Below, piece after piece: positions 11,736 through 23,852 of a stretch of 64,000 nucleotides of DNA (positions are counted from its first letter, which is position 1; each line of letters opens with the position of its first letter). The notes under the pieces were generated by a model, which saw only the letters and a list, made by a program, of their open reading frames with translations, was not told where the DNA came from and did no database searches. The position numbers were made by a program, and so were the translations under genes. Source of the stretch: Thysanoteuthis rhombus. Taxonomy: Eukaryota; Mollusca; Cephalopoda; Oegopsida; Thysanoteuthidae. Location: contig OY735212.1 in NCBI GenBank assembly GCA_963457665.1, positions 56,738,038 through 56,802,037 on the forward strand. Reading direction: 5' to 3'.

Positions 11736-14250
11736 TCTGATCAAAATTATGTTAGTAACTGTATCAGGCTCAGAAATTATTGATCCACTCTCGTATATTT
11801 AAATAAGCCACTAAGCGATGTACATTTTTTATGCTATGCTGCTTGACCATGTCTACTTCTAGCTCATATAGGAAGAGGAAAGGGCGCGTGCATAACGGTT
11901 GTAAATATATGTCAGGGGCAGGGGATCGGATTCCACAGAGCTAAACAAAATGGAAGTCTTTAGGATGGATGGGGACGGACAGAAATATCTTTTAATGGAC
12001 ACGCAAAACGAATGCTGAAAATCGAAGAAATATGAACCATTTGCATGTTTTACGTTTAAGCGAAGATTGCTAAAATGGTTCTCGGATCGAATGTAAAAGG
12101 TCAGTAAGGCCATATCGTGTATGTGCATGGGGGAGGGGGTCAAACCAGAGAAAGAGGATCATCCTCCCATCGAACAACGATGGTAGGCAGCAGCGTCACG
12201 AAATTTATATATGATTTCCGTTTTTTTTTTTCTTATGTTACGAGATTATTCAAATCCATTAGAACTATATAAAGGCCAAATGACTAAAAAAAAATACTGT
12301 CTTCGGATTATTTTTTCATTATTATTATTGGGAGCATAAGAAAGACTGCTAAAAGAAAGATGTCTTGATTATCCCCTGTGTCCAACATGCTACTAAATAC
12401 GGTAGAGATAGATAGATAGAGAAAGACGGATGTACATAAAGAGATAGAAAGATAAAGACATCAATCTTTTGCTCACGAGAAAATTTCTGCAAGTTCTGGA
12501 ACTTTTACTCTCGAAAATAATAGGGCAGTCGGAGCCATCTTAGGCGTAACGCTACTCTTAAGTGCCCCTGCCCCCCGTAACATGATTTTGGAAAACAACC
12601 CATCCAGCTCCTATTGGAACCTCTCCGACCCATTAATTAATATTTGGGTCCATCTCTACTCTTTCATCCCTAAAAGTCCTACAGAGTTCTCAAAATCCGA
12701 AATAATTATGTTTATAGAGTAATTAATCAAGTTTAATTGTATCTGCTAATATCAGTGATTTCAAAATTGTGTACCACCCAAAGACTTTCCATCTTGAATT
12801 TTCTTCGAAAACAAATAATTTTTTGGTTCCAGTCTAGAGTGTACGTTTTTACTCCCCATGTGCCTACGCCATCCCGACTATAAACCTTTCTCTAATGACA
12901 ATGTTTTGTTTAGATCCTACTAAATTGCGTCGGTGGCCATGGCTTCCTACCCTGTAAAAATCCTACTCACAACAGATCCCACAATGCATCCCTATGTTCA
13001 GCAAAGAGTCTACAGTAACAAAAACTGTGTTCATAACTGCTACGATATCCTTTCATTAGTTATCTGACACCATGTTTGGATTATTACAATCGTTACGCTC
13101 GTTGTTATAATTAACCTGCTTAAACTGTTGATAGAGCAACAATTTTCTCAGCTCCGGCGCCTGACTCATCGAAAGACGAAATTTCCCTCTGTTTTCCCGA
13201 GGGAACCGAAACGCTATTTGACATATTAATTAATTGCATTAATTACGTGAGATGTATTGAAAAGAAGAATTGGAGTTATCCCCCCTGTCCTGATCCTCAT
13301 GAGAAAGCATTTATAGCAAAGAAGCAGATGCAGCTTCTGGCATTCAGTCAAATTAAACACTAATGATAGCCTTTCTAGTTCTTCTTCTTGAAAAGAATCT
13401 GAAGAAAAAAAAGCATCATAAGCTGTAAACCAGCTGATAAAATTAATACTCGTGCTTCTCGTCTTTCTCATACATGGTTTTCAAGAACACGTATCTATCT
13501 ATGCATCTTAAGACCTATATATAGGTTTCTCTCACTATGCGAAAGTAGAAATTCCCCTGAAAACTTTCGTTAGCCGAAATGACGTAAAACAAAGGGGCAA
13601 TTACCATTGATTTATCAAAAATAATTCTGATTGTATATCAGGCCGAGCTGTCAAAGTTTGGGATGTTAGGGGGTAAAGGATACTGCAAAGTACTAGAGAC
13701 AGAAAGATGGTGTGTGCTGCCTCTATAACTAACCGTAAATGCCAACTCAAAAATAATTAAAATTATTATGATAAATTGTTTCAACTCCATACATTATTTT
13801 TTAACTCATTCAGGAAGGTTGAACTCATAAGGAAGGTGCAATGAATCACCATAGCCAGCACGTGAACAAAAACTAATTATCTTGAATATTTTCTAAAAAA
13901 AATGATCTTTCATCTGATATTATCAATTAAAAAAAATACCAGTCCAAGATTTAGTTATTGATATTCAAAAATAATCAAAGAGACCCAAAAAAGCACTTTT
14001 TAGAAAGAAAGGAAAAAAAAATGTTTTTGATGGTAGTTGGTGGTGTACTAATTTCAAAGTTGTAACCCAAAAATGTGACAAAGAGAAGCCAGAGTCAGAT
14101 CGACAGAGGGACGAAGAGAGAAGAAACTGTAGCCCACTCGGGAGATACGGTGATTCGATACTTAACTATTATAGAAATCAAGGAGTGGATCAACTGGAGT
14201 CAGTAGCTACAAACTGAAGAGACAATTTATGTAATAAACCATCCTAACTA
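11736..14250. other. Mixed unannotated stretch
   Basis: There is a short GATA run near 12407-12420. The segment 12500-13210 is somewhat GC-richer with no recognisable frame. The 81-codon minus frame at 13226-13471 has an acidic patch (SFQEEELERLSL) but no family I can name; I treat it as unproven. Confidence 0.4.

Positions 14251-14284
<34 letters not shown>
14251..14284. repeat. (CAT)n microsatellite, 3' tail of a LINE
   Basis: About eleven CAT units. On the minus strand this is (ATG)n directly after the LINE 3' end, the usual tail of RTE elements. Confidence 0.9.
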
Positions 14285-14285
<1 letters not shown>

Positions 14286-14490
14286 ATCTTTCAATATCCG
14301 TCGTTGGACATAGACCTTCCCTAGGATTCACCACACTTCTCTATCATCGGCGTCACGGAGCCAATAATTTTTCTGGCTTAAGTCTCCATCTAATATTCTG
14401 CCGGCCTTGGTTTCGCATGTGATCTCGGGGGATCCATGTCTTGAGTCGTGATGTCTATCAGTTGCCCGCCATTCTTGCAACATGGCCATT
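14285..14490 (-). mobile_element. RTE-type LINE 3' end with (ATG)n tail
   Basis: The minus strand encodes a decayed RTE ORF2 C-terminus. It starts GHVARM, continues through a PRDHMR-like segment (PRSHAK in another phase) and an RG(R)P-like stretch, and ends with WGRS close to the tail. The 5' end is truncated, as is common for LINEs. Homologous ends lie at 22.3, 40.9, 45.7 and 59.0 kb. Confidence 0.8.
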
Positions 14491-14639
14491 TTTTTCTACG
14501 AACTATGAGTTATCAAATTGAAGGACTAGTTGTTTCTTTGTTTTTTGTTTGTTTTTTATTCTACTAAAATAGTAATTTTTTTGCATCTCATTATTCTATC
14601 TGCAGTTTTCGAGGGGACTACCTTTGCGTGAAACTGTCG

Positions 14640-14777
14640 GGATGCCTTTATCTATCCTTCTCCCTTCTTTCTCTTTCTCTATTCTCTCTCCTCTTACTCT
14701 TTTAGCCCTCTTCCTCTTTTCTCTCATTCTTCTCCTCTGTTTCTCTCTCGACATTCTATATTACATTTCAATTTTGC

Positions 14778-14843
<66 letters not shown>

Positions 14844-14980
14844 CTTTCTAAACTATTCTTTCCTTCACTCTTTCCCTTCACTCATCTTCTTTCTCCGTTT
14901 CACCTCTCTGTTCCTTTCCCTCTCACCTCTCATTCCCTCTTTCTCACTCTTTAACTCCCAACCTTCCTATCTGAGGACCA
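14640..14980. repeat. Pyrimidine-rich tract with (CT)n(TA)n array
   Basis: The plus strand is strongly C+T biased. (CT)n lies at about 14777-14800 and passes directly into (TA)n to 14838. The frame at 14624-14851 is a product of this bias. Confidence 0.85.
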
Positions 14981-15657
14981 AAGAATGGCTTTGGTTTGAG
15001 ACATATATTAGAGGTGAGGTATGGAGAGCAGTTTGCATTTCTCGAATTTTGCTCTTTTGCCAATGATCAGGATATATAAAAAAAACTAGTCTACTTGCGT
15101 GGTTGTAAATAAACCAACTTGCCTTTTTTTTCTTCCTTCTTGGAAAATTTCTCTTCAATTATTTGGTATATTTTCTTCTCAAATTCGAATTCTAATCCCA
15201 ATCCCAATTTCAACTGTAAAGCTCAACGACTTTCAATTAGAATGAATGCATTGTTTTCAATGAATTCCTACCCCGAAGTTTTCAGAATGAAAAAAAGGGG
15301 ACAGTATTGAATGAAACAAAGAAAGAAAGGCAGAATAAAGCTGCTCAACTCTAGGCAAGGACAGAAATCTTATATTCGGCATGATTTCCCTATCTTAATG
15401 AATTTCTTATTTAAGTATTATTTCATCGAGCTTTTTGAAGTATAAAAAATGTCCTTAAGGGGTATCGGATTTTCTATGATTGAATTAGTGTAATTCGCCA
15501 ATTTAAAATTCTTTTTTGATTAATTCTCCGGGAATAAAAAGGGGGTCAAATTTTGATCCCGGTATCTTACACGTATTCAGCTTGAATAATAAACAAAATC
15601 AAATGTAAATTGCCTTGCTTCTGTCACTGAATTAGATTACTGATACTTTCCAAATTC

Positions 15658-15660
<3 letters not shown>
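14981..15660. other. Unannotated stretch
   Basis: AT-rich, with chance frames only and a small run of AATCCC-like hexamers near 15190. Nothing recognised. Confidence 0.4.
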
Positions 15661-15704
<44 letters not shown>

Positions 15705-15707
15705 TTA

Positions 15708-15741
<34 letters not shown>
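15661..15741. repeat. (TC)n then (TA)n compound microsatellite
   Basis: A TC tract of about 45 bp with one interruption is followed by a TA tract broken once by TG. Confidence 0.95.
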
Positions 15742-17224
15742 TGCTGAAATCTGATATTGTTATTGCCTTCAACTTGGCTGAGGCTCTGATTTGATTGGCT
15801 GGCTAACAAGAATTGAAGAGGGTTAATTGGTACATTGTGTTTTTTTGACTATGAAAAATAAATTTATACATCTCGAAAAGGTGAGGATCAATACCTTAAA
15901 ATAAAAAAAAGATCTAATCCACCATTCCAAAGAAGAATCACTTCGAGCAGTCCGGCTTGCTTGATGGAATTGGTAGCTGTTCGTTGTCAAAAAGGCGTCT
16001 AGGTAAACACAGCAACAAATTGGACATTTTCCATTCCTTCTGTTCAAATCTCTAAGATGAGGAATAGTTATCATGAATAAATGTTTTACGATTGTTGTCT
16101 TCATCTTCGTTCATCTGCTCACAACGTTCTAGCTGCTGTAGCCTCTGGTCTTCTTCAGTTGGGTATCGTGCTTGATGATGTTTCGGACTGTGGAAGTAGT
16201 TATAAGGTCTGAACAATGTTGATTCTTTTGTTGAGTTATGTGCTGTCGATGTGTGCCGAAATTCTAGAAGTACTTATGAAATCTCGTTGGTACCTTGCAG
16301 GGGTTATGATACGACAGGGAACAAGGGCAGTGGAAGACGTCGTGAACAACAGATGTTGCCCACTTTCTCGAATAAAATGCAAACACGATGCATAGAAAAT
16401 ATAATTTAAACTTTAATGTATTAAGTGTCATCTAGGAAAACGCTTTATTTCAAAACATGAATCAATACGAAAAGCGTCGTTTTCAGAAAAAATAACTTGT
16501 ATAGCCTTATGTATGTGCACATGTGTGTGACCGCTAAAACGTTGTACTCCGGTGTGTATTGAAGCTTATCATGTCGGTCTCCCGCCTAAACATATTTGGG
16601 ATCCCATTAGCTTTATACCTGTCAGTGTTAACTAGCCTTCAGCAATCAGATACAATCATCGCCAAATATGTGCTCACCTGGAAACTTTCCAAGCACATAC
16701 TCACGGCAATTCCAACGATCTATTTTCAACACCATCTAAGAGCTCCATCAGCGGTCAGTGTTCGAGCTCAGTTAAAAGCCAGGATTTTGAAGGTTTATTC
16801 CTCACGAGGATGAGTGGCAAAACACGTTTGATGTCATGTTGTGCTTAGCTAATTTTAGTAGATATTGTCGAAAGTGACGATAACCATAAGAATGAGAGGA
16901 GAAAGAGAAAACGTTTTGATTAAAATCTAGAATAAGGGAATCCATTTGAGAAAGGTAAATCTTTTTCTTGTTCAGAATTGTGTGAGCTTGATGCAGTAAA
17001 AGATCGGGTGTTTGTACTAACATCTCAATGTAGCATTTCTTAGGAAAACAGTCAGTAGGTTATTTCGTTACTTCACTCGTTGACATTGCCAACTTAACTG
17101 CTGTTAGAGAATTCCCTTTGTGATGTTACTGAAAGTGAGCCAACGCGAGAAAGGGATGAATATCATTTTTCATTTTCATATCCTTGATTAGTGGTAGTCG
17201 GACCCAGCTGTGAGAGAACTGTTG
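15742..17224. other. Unannotated stretch
   Basis: Frames at 15823-16104 (minus) and 16559-16813 (plus) are short and unsupported. The segment 16130-16390 has slightly higher GC but no recognisable product. Nothing else is seen. Confidence 0.4.
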
Positions 17225-17650
17225 TTAGAAACAATCAAGCAAAACTGTCACCTAGTCTCTCTCCTCAGTTTTTAAGTTCGTCTGGCTGGCCGGCTGTCTA
17301 GCTGGCTGTCTATGAATGTATCACGCTTACGGGCCACAGCAATGAAGCACGTGGGAGACAAATTCATTTACTTCTCATCATATCAAGAATTTTTTTTTCC
17401 TTTCTTATTTCAAATTACCGCCCGAGATATTTTTCTTCATTGAAAGGTTCAATTTGCAAAGCAAGTTTATATTAAATTGATCCCTAGTTAGTGTCTGGTG
17501 AGGTTTCGCTTGTTTTTTTCGGGCGGGGGGGGGTTGTTTTTTTTTTTTTTTAATTTTAGACTTTTCTGTGCTAACTGCCACCACGAACGACATGCTGCCA
17601 AATAACATTGGTCAAGTGACGGTTTCTATCAAGTGACTAACCAGACCTGT
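17225..17650 (+). repeat. Dispersed repeat family B, plus copy
   Basis: The landmarks are AATCAAGCAAAACTGTC (17234), CTGGCTGGC blocks, GTTCAATTTGCAAAG (17447), AAATTGATCCCTAGTTAGTG (17475), a G-rich/T-rich homopolymer junction (17520-17553), then CATGCTGCCAAATAACATTG and AACCAGACCTGTTT at the end. Confidence 0.7.
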
Positions 17651-18059
17651 TTCTATTTTTCCCTGCAATTGAAATAGATAGGTTATTTTAATCCTGAAAT
17701 GACTGTCCCTTACTTAAATGATAATTAGTGTTAGAATTTCAAATATCATTTCTGGGAAATAAAAACCAGCTTATTATTTCAAATGTAAAACTTTGCGTTT
17801 ATTATTATAGGAAAGATATGAATGAACTTAATTATATCAATCTGTGCGCGAACGCCGCGTATTTACAATATAACCATGAAATTTTCCCAAGAGAAACATA
17901 CTGAGCATCTTATATTACATACTTATCTATCTGTAATACATTGAAGTAGAGCAAACATGGGCGGACGCATCAGTGAAATCAGTTGAACGTTGCTGTTTGT
18001 TGCCAGACTAAAGTCCAAATCAGGAGTTGACTTTGTTTTCCTATAGTACCAACAAAAAC
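17651..18059. other. Short unannotated stretch
   Basis: AT-rich, no frame or RNA recognised. Confidence 0.4.
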
Positions 18060-18185
18060 AACAATACTTACCCAATTCATGGGAGTAAAATCTTCACTGT
18101 TAGTCTCTCCCATCATGTCAACCAAACATGTAAAATAAAAATTCCCTTACTGTGATCGGTAGGCTACTCTCTTACCGACTGACCC
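18060..18185 (-). repeat. Possible tRNA-derived SINE fragment
   Basis: The minus strand reads GGTCAGTCGGTAAGAGAGTA then GCCTACCGATCACAG, similar to the D-arm/anticodon side of a tRNA. No convincing B box was found, so this is tentative. Confidence 0.35.
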
Positions 18186-19784
18186 AAACTGACAAATCTT
18201 ACATATCTACAAAAATGTATATAGAATATAATAATACTGCTATGAATAAGTGACCATGTGTGCAATGTTACAAAATGAAGCGTCGTTTTGAATATTTCAA
18301 GAAAATAGTAGAGAACATGTTCTGGTCGTGGCTATGTGTGAGAGTAAATTCAAACTGAATGAGGGGAGATAGGAGAACCTATTTGCTCAGAGAAAGAGAG
18401 AGGGGGGTCCCGTTGACGGGAACAGAAATAGATCTGTTCAGGACTAAGCTTAAAATACACGAATCTCTCTATATACAACGCTGTTCACCCCTATATTATT
18501 TCTTATTTAAAAAAAACCTCTCTGTCAACGCAAAGAATAACAGATTTATATGTCTATGTTTCGTATTGGCTTCGTAGCTCCAGCAGGGATGTATGACGAA
18601 GTACATCTACCGTTTCACATCATGATTTTTGGTTCTCTGTCCCTTTTCACGGTTTTACCTGTATCCCAGAAGCTGCCTTCTGAAGACCCGACACTGTTCG
18701 ATATACCAAACGGAATATCGGTATTTCATTAAACAAAAAAAAGAAAAAGCTGCTCGATCAGCTAAAGTGGTAATGAGTTCATACGATTGTAGAGTAAATG
18801 AGTAGCAGCGATATGCAGTTGAAAATCCCGTTGAGTTTTAATACTCAGAAGATGTCGGATGAGAACTAAAGCAATAGATTGCACAATGTGCTTTAGCTTG
18901 ACACATTGAAATCATTCTAGAAGACAAACCAACTTGGGAAATACATAGTTGCAGATCCGTGTGTACACATTTAAGTTAAGAGCTGTGATTTTTAAGGTAG
19001 GCTGATTCTCCCCACTTATTTAGTAAGGTTTTAAATGATTTATAGATAATCAAATGTAATTTTATCAAAATATTCTGGTTCGAAATTATGAAAGTTTGCC
19101 TGGCCTATTAAGGAAAGAATAGGGGCAAATTAATTGGTGTGGAATAATTATGTGGGATGGAGATTTATTGGCAATTTCGAAGTTGATCTAATCTTCTACA
19201 CAAATTTGTTTCAAAACCGATGTACCAGAGTGGAATTTAAAGCAAGCGATCCCTCAGTTCAAAAATTTGAAATACATTTTTCTGTCTTTGTGAATTTACC
19301 GTAATCAAGTTCCCAAACCTGTAGTTGAGCAGTAACCTGAGGGGAATATTTGGAAAAAAATGTATTTACTAAGCTTTCTGTGCTCTGAGACATGGCCAGA
19401 GAATCTGGTGTTCTTTAGTTGTCATCTTGTAAGTACAGACTGGAGTTAACGCTGCTTGAGTTGGCTAATAAGACGAGAACCTGTACTTTCAGTGTGACTT
19501 GTCTCTAAGCCAAACGTTTTATCTTCTCATGCTTTTAGATAAATGTGAACATGATCAACTTTTCTTTGAAGACAACTCTTCATTTTGATATTTGATGAAT
19601 CCGTACATATGAAAAATGCAGACATAGAAATTGTACTATAGATAGATGGATGGATGGACGATCAGTTATATAAAACAAAGTGGATTTATTATTACTCCGA
19701 TGGTGATGAAAATGTGTTTGGCAATTGACCTGACCAATAAATTATCAGATAACTAATTTTTGCACATGTAACATTCTCTCAAGA

Positions 19785-19787
<3 letters not shown>
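18186..19787. other. Unannotated stretch
   Basis: Two short plus frames (18359-18577 and 18550-18732) have no domain or splice context. Otherwise AT-rich and featureless. Confidence 0.4.

Positions 19788-19818
<31 letters not shown>
19788..19818. repeat. (TA)n microsatellite
   Basis: An uninterrupted TA tract directly upstream of the hammerhead-like motif. Confidence 0.95.
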
Positions 19819-19820
<2 letters not shown>

Positions 19821-19895
19821 TTATGAATGTTATTGCTGGAATTGCTGAAAAGTGCCTCAGGCGCGAAATGTTGGTATTCACCGGGTAAATATACT
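19821..19895 (+). ncRNA. Hammerhead-like ribozyme motif (type I layout), Penelope-like remnant
   Basis: The core reads CTGAAAA (19845-19851), then stem II GTGCC/GGCGC with loop TCA (19852-19864), then GAAA (19865-19868). A three-pair stem III follows: A19868-T19877, T19869-A19876 and G19870-T19875, with loop TTGG. The cleavage position would be T19878. Stem I can be drawn as TG/CA, CTGG/CCGG and TATT/AATA (19831-19844 with 19879-19891) with an internal loop, as in type I hammerheads. Position 8 of the core is A rather than the usual G, so activity is doubtful. Such motifs are known from Penelope-like elements; the adjacent (TA)n fits that context. Confidence 0.5.
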
Positions 19896-20174
19896 TATAG
19901 ATTTTATTTATGAGTGTACGTGTTTGTTTGCCATCGCACATATTACTTACATGCCAGATATATATATATAGATAAACTCTTATATATACGTATACACATA
20001 GAAATGCAAGTGTACACAAGCGCACACAAGTAAACACGGAGAAAACATTTATGGAATATACTACGCCCAAAAATATATGTACACTGACACAAGGTTCCTA
20101 CTGTCTGCCTCTAAGTAGTTCCTTGTCTGTCGTTTGCACACAGACTCGCGAATTGTATTGCTCACAAATCTATT

Positions 20175-20212
<38 letters not shown>

Positions 20213-21734
20213 CACACAAAGCAACGTTTTATATGTCTCGCATATATATATATACGTATATATATATATGTGTGTGTGTGTAGCATTTTAAAGCGATCAT
20301 TTACGAATTTTATTTGATATAGTCAGTACTCAAACTAATGCCCTCCGACTGTCCTCTTCAAGAGAAGTAGACTCTCGTTATTGTAGTTCACTGATTGGTG
20401 TGAAAGTAACTTCTCCTTCATGACGTGTACTTATTTGAGTGTATACGTTTAGTATTTTTGAAGCCTAGCAATTCATCAGATGCCTTCAGTGATTCTTACA
20501 ATCGATTTCTTATGGTGAAAAGTCGTACTTGTTCCAGATTCCAGTAGCTTTTACCCTGTCTAATAACACTCTTACATATATTTATGCACGCACGCACTTG
20601 ATATCAACTCATACACTCACTCACTTCTAAATAACATATTGATCAATGCTTCTGTAATATGTGTTTAATTTAATAGGACAGACAGTTTCTCGTGCAATAA
20701 TCACATCCTAATTCATTTATGTCTACGTGGAGGGGACTCAATTATTGATAACCTTCCATAGAGTGTCGCTAACAGCTATAATCTTCAGTTTCTTGGCATT
20801 TTTTTTATTCCTGCTAATTTTGTTTGAGTTTTGTGTGCTTGCATGATTATTTTCCCGTCTTTGTTAAGTCTTTTATCTTCTGATCAAAAAGAATTCAGTA
20901 TGCATAAGAGAGATATCTTCAAACCCCAAAGAGAAACCATTGCAGCACAAAGATACTGTATATTTAGCCTCGTGATTCCCGCAGCAAGAAACGGTGTATT
21001 ACAGTTATCGAAGATCTGATTTTTTCAGATAAACTGTTGGATCAGCGTAGACTCGATCACCGAGCCGACCTAAGAATTAGCCCAGTGGCGAGGGTTTTTT
21101 TTTTTTCTTTTTTTCTATTCTGCTGTTTTGTTGTGTCAGCGAGACCGAACTCACAATGTTGTCTACAATCTTACGAATTTGTATAAGTACTCTGTTGGAC
21201 ATCTTCTAAAAACTACGTCTTTCAATGTGTTTTTTTTTTTGAATTATAAAACTCTTCTAATCTTGTGTTAGCATCACAGGTCATATCTTTCTACCTCGAA
21301 CCTTGTAAATGTGCATGTGGTCACCTTGTCAGTACATTTTATAATGTTCCTACTTATAGTTCGATAATCTCAAAGTCAGGCTTGGTATACATCCAGGATA
21401 CCCATGGAGTTAATTAGAGTCACAGGAACATTCCTAAATTTTTCATTGAATTAATAATGTTCTGTTTTGTTTCTTCAAAAAGTGTGGGTTCATTCTGGAG
21501 TCCTGTATAAGTTTGGACTCATCTGAATTTGGAATGAAGTTGTACCCTCCCCTATTCGAAATGATTGTAGCGAACGGAAGAGGAGACCACTACCTTATAA
21601 ATGATAAAATAAAGCTTATCATTAAATTGAAATATTAAAATCAACTCAACATGGCTGAACACTCAGTAGAAGTGAAACGAGCAACGAGTCGCGTCTGCTG
21701 TTAATTTCATTGATTCTCCGTCGTCAAATACGGT
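19896..21734. other. Microsatellite-rich unannotated stretch
   Basis: It contains (TA)n at 20178-20210 and a TA/TG array at 20241-20281, plus several poly-T runs near 21096-21240. No coding or RNA gene is recognised. Confidence 0.5.
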
Positions 21735-22045
21735 TTTGGGATAACCTACGTAAGTAAACACTGGGTTTCCAAAATATTAAATGATGTGAAGTATAAGATA
21801 ATATTCATATACAATACATTATAATAACACCCTTTATGAAATAACAAACCAATTGCAGTATGATGTAAGGTATATATCAAAATCATAGCTTAAGAGGAAG
21901 TGATGCTTGTCCAACAATGCTGGAGAGCCAAGTTGATATCGTTGTTTTGTTTTGAATCCACCATCCGGTTACATGGTGAATAACTGGAGACACCAACAAG
22001 AAAAATCCACAAAGTATAATGATATCTTATTCTGTGTAAAACAAA
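21735..22045 (+). repeat. Dispersed repeat family C, copy 1
   Basis: It opens GGGATAACCTACGTAAGTAA and continues ATCAAAATCATAGCTTAA, a TTGTTTTGTTT block, CGGTTACATGG and ACAAGAAAAATCCACA. Matching copies lie at 25.8 and 38.5 kb. No coding capacity or tRNA-like boxes are seen. Confidence 0.65.
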
Positions 22046-22297
22046 GATTTTTTTTTAATTCAAAAAACAAAACACAACACTTTCAACTATGAAGCAGGCC
22101 CAACACTCCCGTAATTTCGAAAAAAAAAACAAACTAATAGGTATGTTGGGGTCAATTTTGAAAAAATGGTACGGAACTGTGGTGATTTCGTTGAGAATGA
22201 CAGACTTACTACCTTCTTTAACAGAACAATCTCCCAATAAGGAAGGATTACTCAACACCTCAATATGAAAATAAGAAAGGGTCCAAACATTGTCAGG

Positions 22298-22405
22298 AGC
22301 TGCAGCCTTTAAGCGTCCGTTGTTGGAAATGAACCTCCCCTGAGATCAGCCAAACCACTTTATCATGTGCGTCGCAGAGCCAACACTTTTTTTGACTAAA
22401 TACTA
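22298..22405 (-). mobile_element. Short RTE-type LINE 3' end fragment
   Basis: It matches the terminal C-terminus/3' UTR part seen at 14285-14360 and 45730-45790 (AAGCGTCCGTTGTTGGAAAT, then GTGCGTCGCAGAGCCA). About 110 bp remain. Confidence 0.65.
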
Positions 22406-23485
22406 ACTTACTTGGGTTTTCCATATCATAGGAGACATCAATTTGAAGTACTTACAGATCGAAATTTACTTAAATAAATATTCCAAGTTTACACGAATTT
22501 CGTACATATTTTCTTGAGTCAATCGCACATTGACAGTAATGATTCTCTCTTAATCTTCAAGATTGATCTTTTACTGAAAGTGTTTGTGTCTGAAATCCCA
22601 ACAAAAGTTTCCTTTAAAAAAAAAAAAACATCGTCTGTCGATTGTTGCTTATGGTTACGTTTCTCTGGGGTTCTTGGGCACTTATCATCAGCAGTTCAAT
22701 GGTGAAGATTGAAAAGTACATTCTGAAATGTCATATCAATGTAAAGAGATATCAGACGGACTGAAACAGGTGAGATATCTATCTTCGCCTAAGTAGTGTG
22801 CAAAGAAAACGGTTCATAATTTTGTGACTCTGAAATAGAAGAGGTCTGCAATTTTGTTAAGACGGTTGTAACACTCAACTTAGGAAACAGCACGTATATT
22901 TATTTTTTATTATAATCAACATTTATATCTATACATAACGAAGATGGATTAATAAGTACGGAGCCTGGCACGTAGTTATTAGCATAATTTCGATCCAAAA
23001 TGTTCACTCTATGATGCTGAATTTATATGATTAATATTCACCAGTGACTTGAGTGCATTTAATGTTGAAAAAAGTATTTGTTGTGTAAAATAAATATTTG
23101 TTTTTTCATAATTACACTGAGCACTCACTGGTTTACTTATATTTATCAATATGTATATCTATATGTGTATATGTCTGTATAAGTATGGAATAGAATCTGT
23201 TATGCATTGGAACTTGTGTAAGCTTAATGGCAATTCGACTCTAAATATAAGCGGATACTTATAATAAGATTAGTTGCATTCGGACAGAATTCTTTTGTTA
23301 ACTCCGCTCCTTCATCGAGAAATATAATATTTATAGTTTTTGTTCTGTAAGTTACGACGGTAGAAGCTCATTTCAGAAAACTCGGTACTTATTATAGAAA
23401 CTTGGGTATTATAGCATCTGGTCAACGAACTTCTTCGTGTCTTCTTCGGGGGGGGGAAATTTTCAAAATTTGTATTGATGTAACA
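22406..23485. other. Unannotated stretch
   Basis: AT-rich with chance frames only. Confidence 0.4.
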
Positions 23486-23852
23486 GAACGCCCGGGTGGT
23501 ATAATGCGTGTCTGCCTCACGTGCAAAAGATCACGGGCTCGATTCCTGGTGAGAGCGAGGAGAATGAAATACCTTTCATCGGACAAATTTCCCTGAGTAC
23601 TTAGCAGCTGACTGAATACACCGCGTGCTCCCCATCATTTAAGATTTCTGGCCAAGATGGAAGATTCTGGCAAGCTGAAACCCAAATGGGTTACAAAATC
23701 TTCAACTTGACGCAGAAAACTATTATCGTTATTTGCAATCTCACACCAGTTGCCTGGTAGTTACCTCGGGAGGTTGAGTGACAGCTAGTCTCTCCTAACG
23801 CAGGAAACTACAACTATTATTATTATTATTATTATCATCATTATTATTATCC
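23486..23852 (+). repeat. tRNA-derived SINE with (ATT)n tail
   Basis: The head resembles a Glu-type tRNA. Box A is in GGTGGTATAATGCGTGTCTG, the anticodon-like loop is CCTCAC, and box B is GGGCTCGATTCC (23533-23544). A non-tRNA body of about 270 bp follows, ending in an ATT-rich tail (23817-23850). The acceptor stem does not close, so it is not a functional tRNA gene. RNA polymerase III transcription from boxes A and B is expected for an intact SINE. This is the best-preserved SINE in the window. Confidence 0.8.

Noticed and set aside
12500-12900. Mitochondrial DNA insertion
   Set aside because: Slightly higher GC and some familiar-looking words, but no mitochondrial protein or rRNA block could be read in any frame.
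23486-23560. Functional tRNA-Glu gene
   Set aside because: Boxes A and B are present but the acceptor stem does not pair, and a SINE body with an ATT-rich tail follows.
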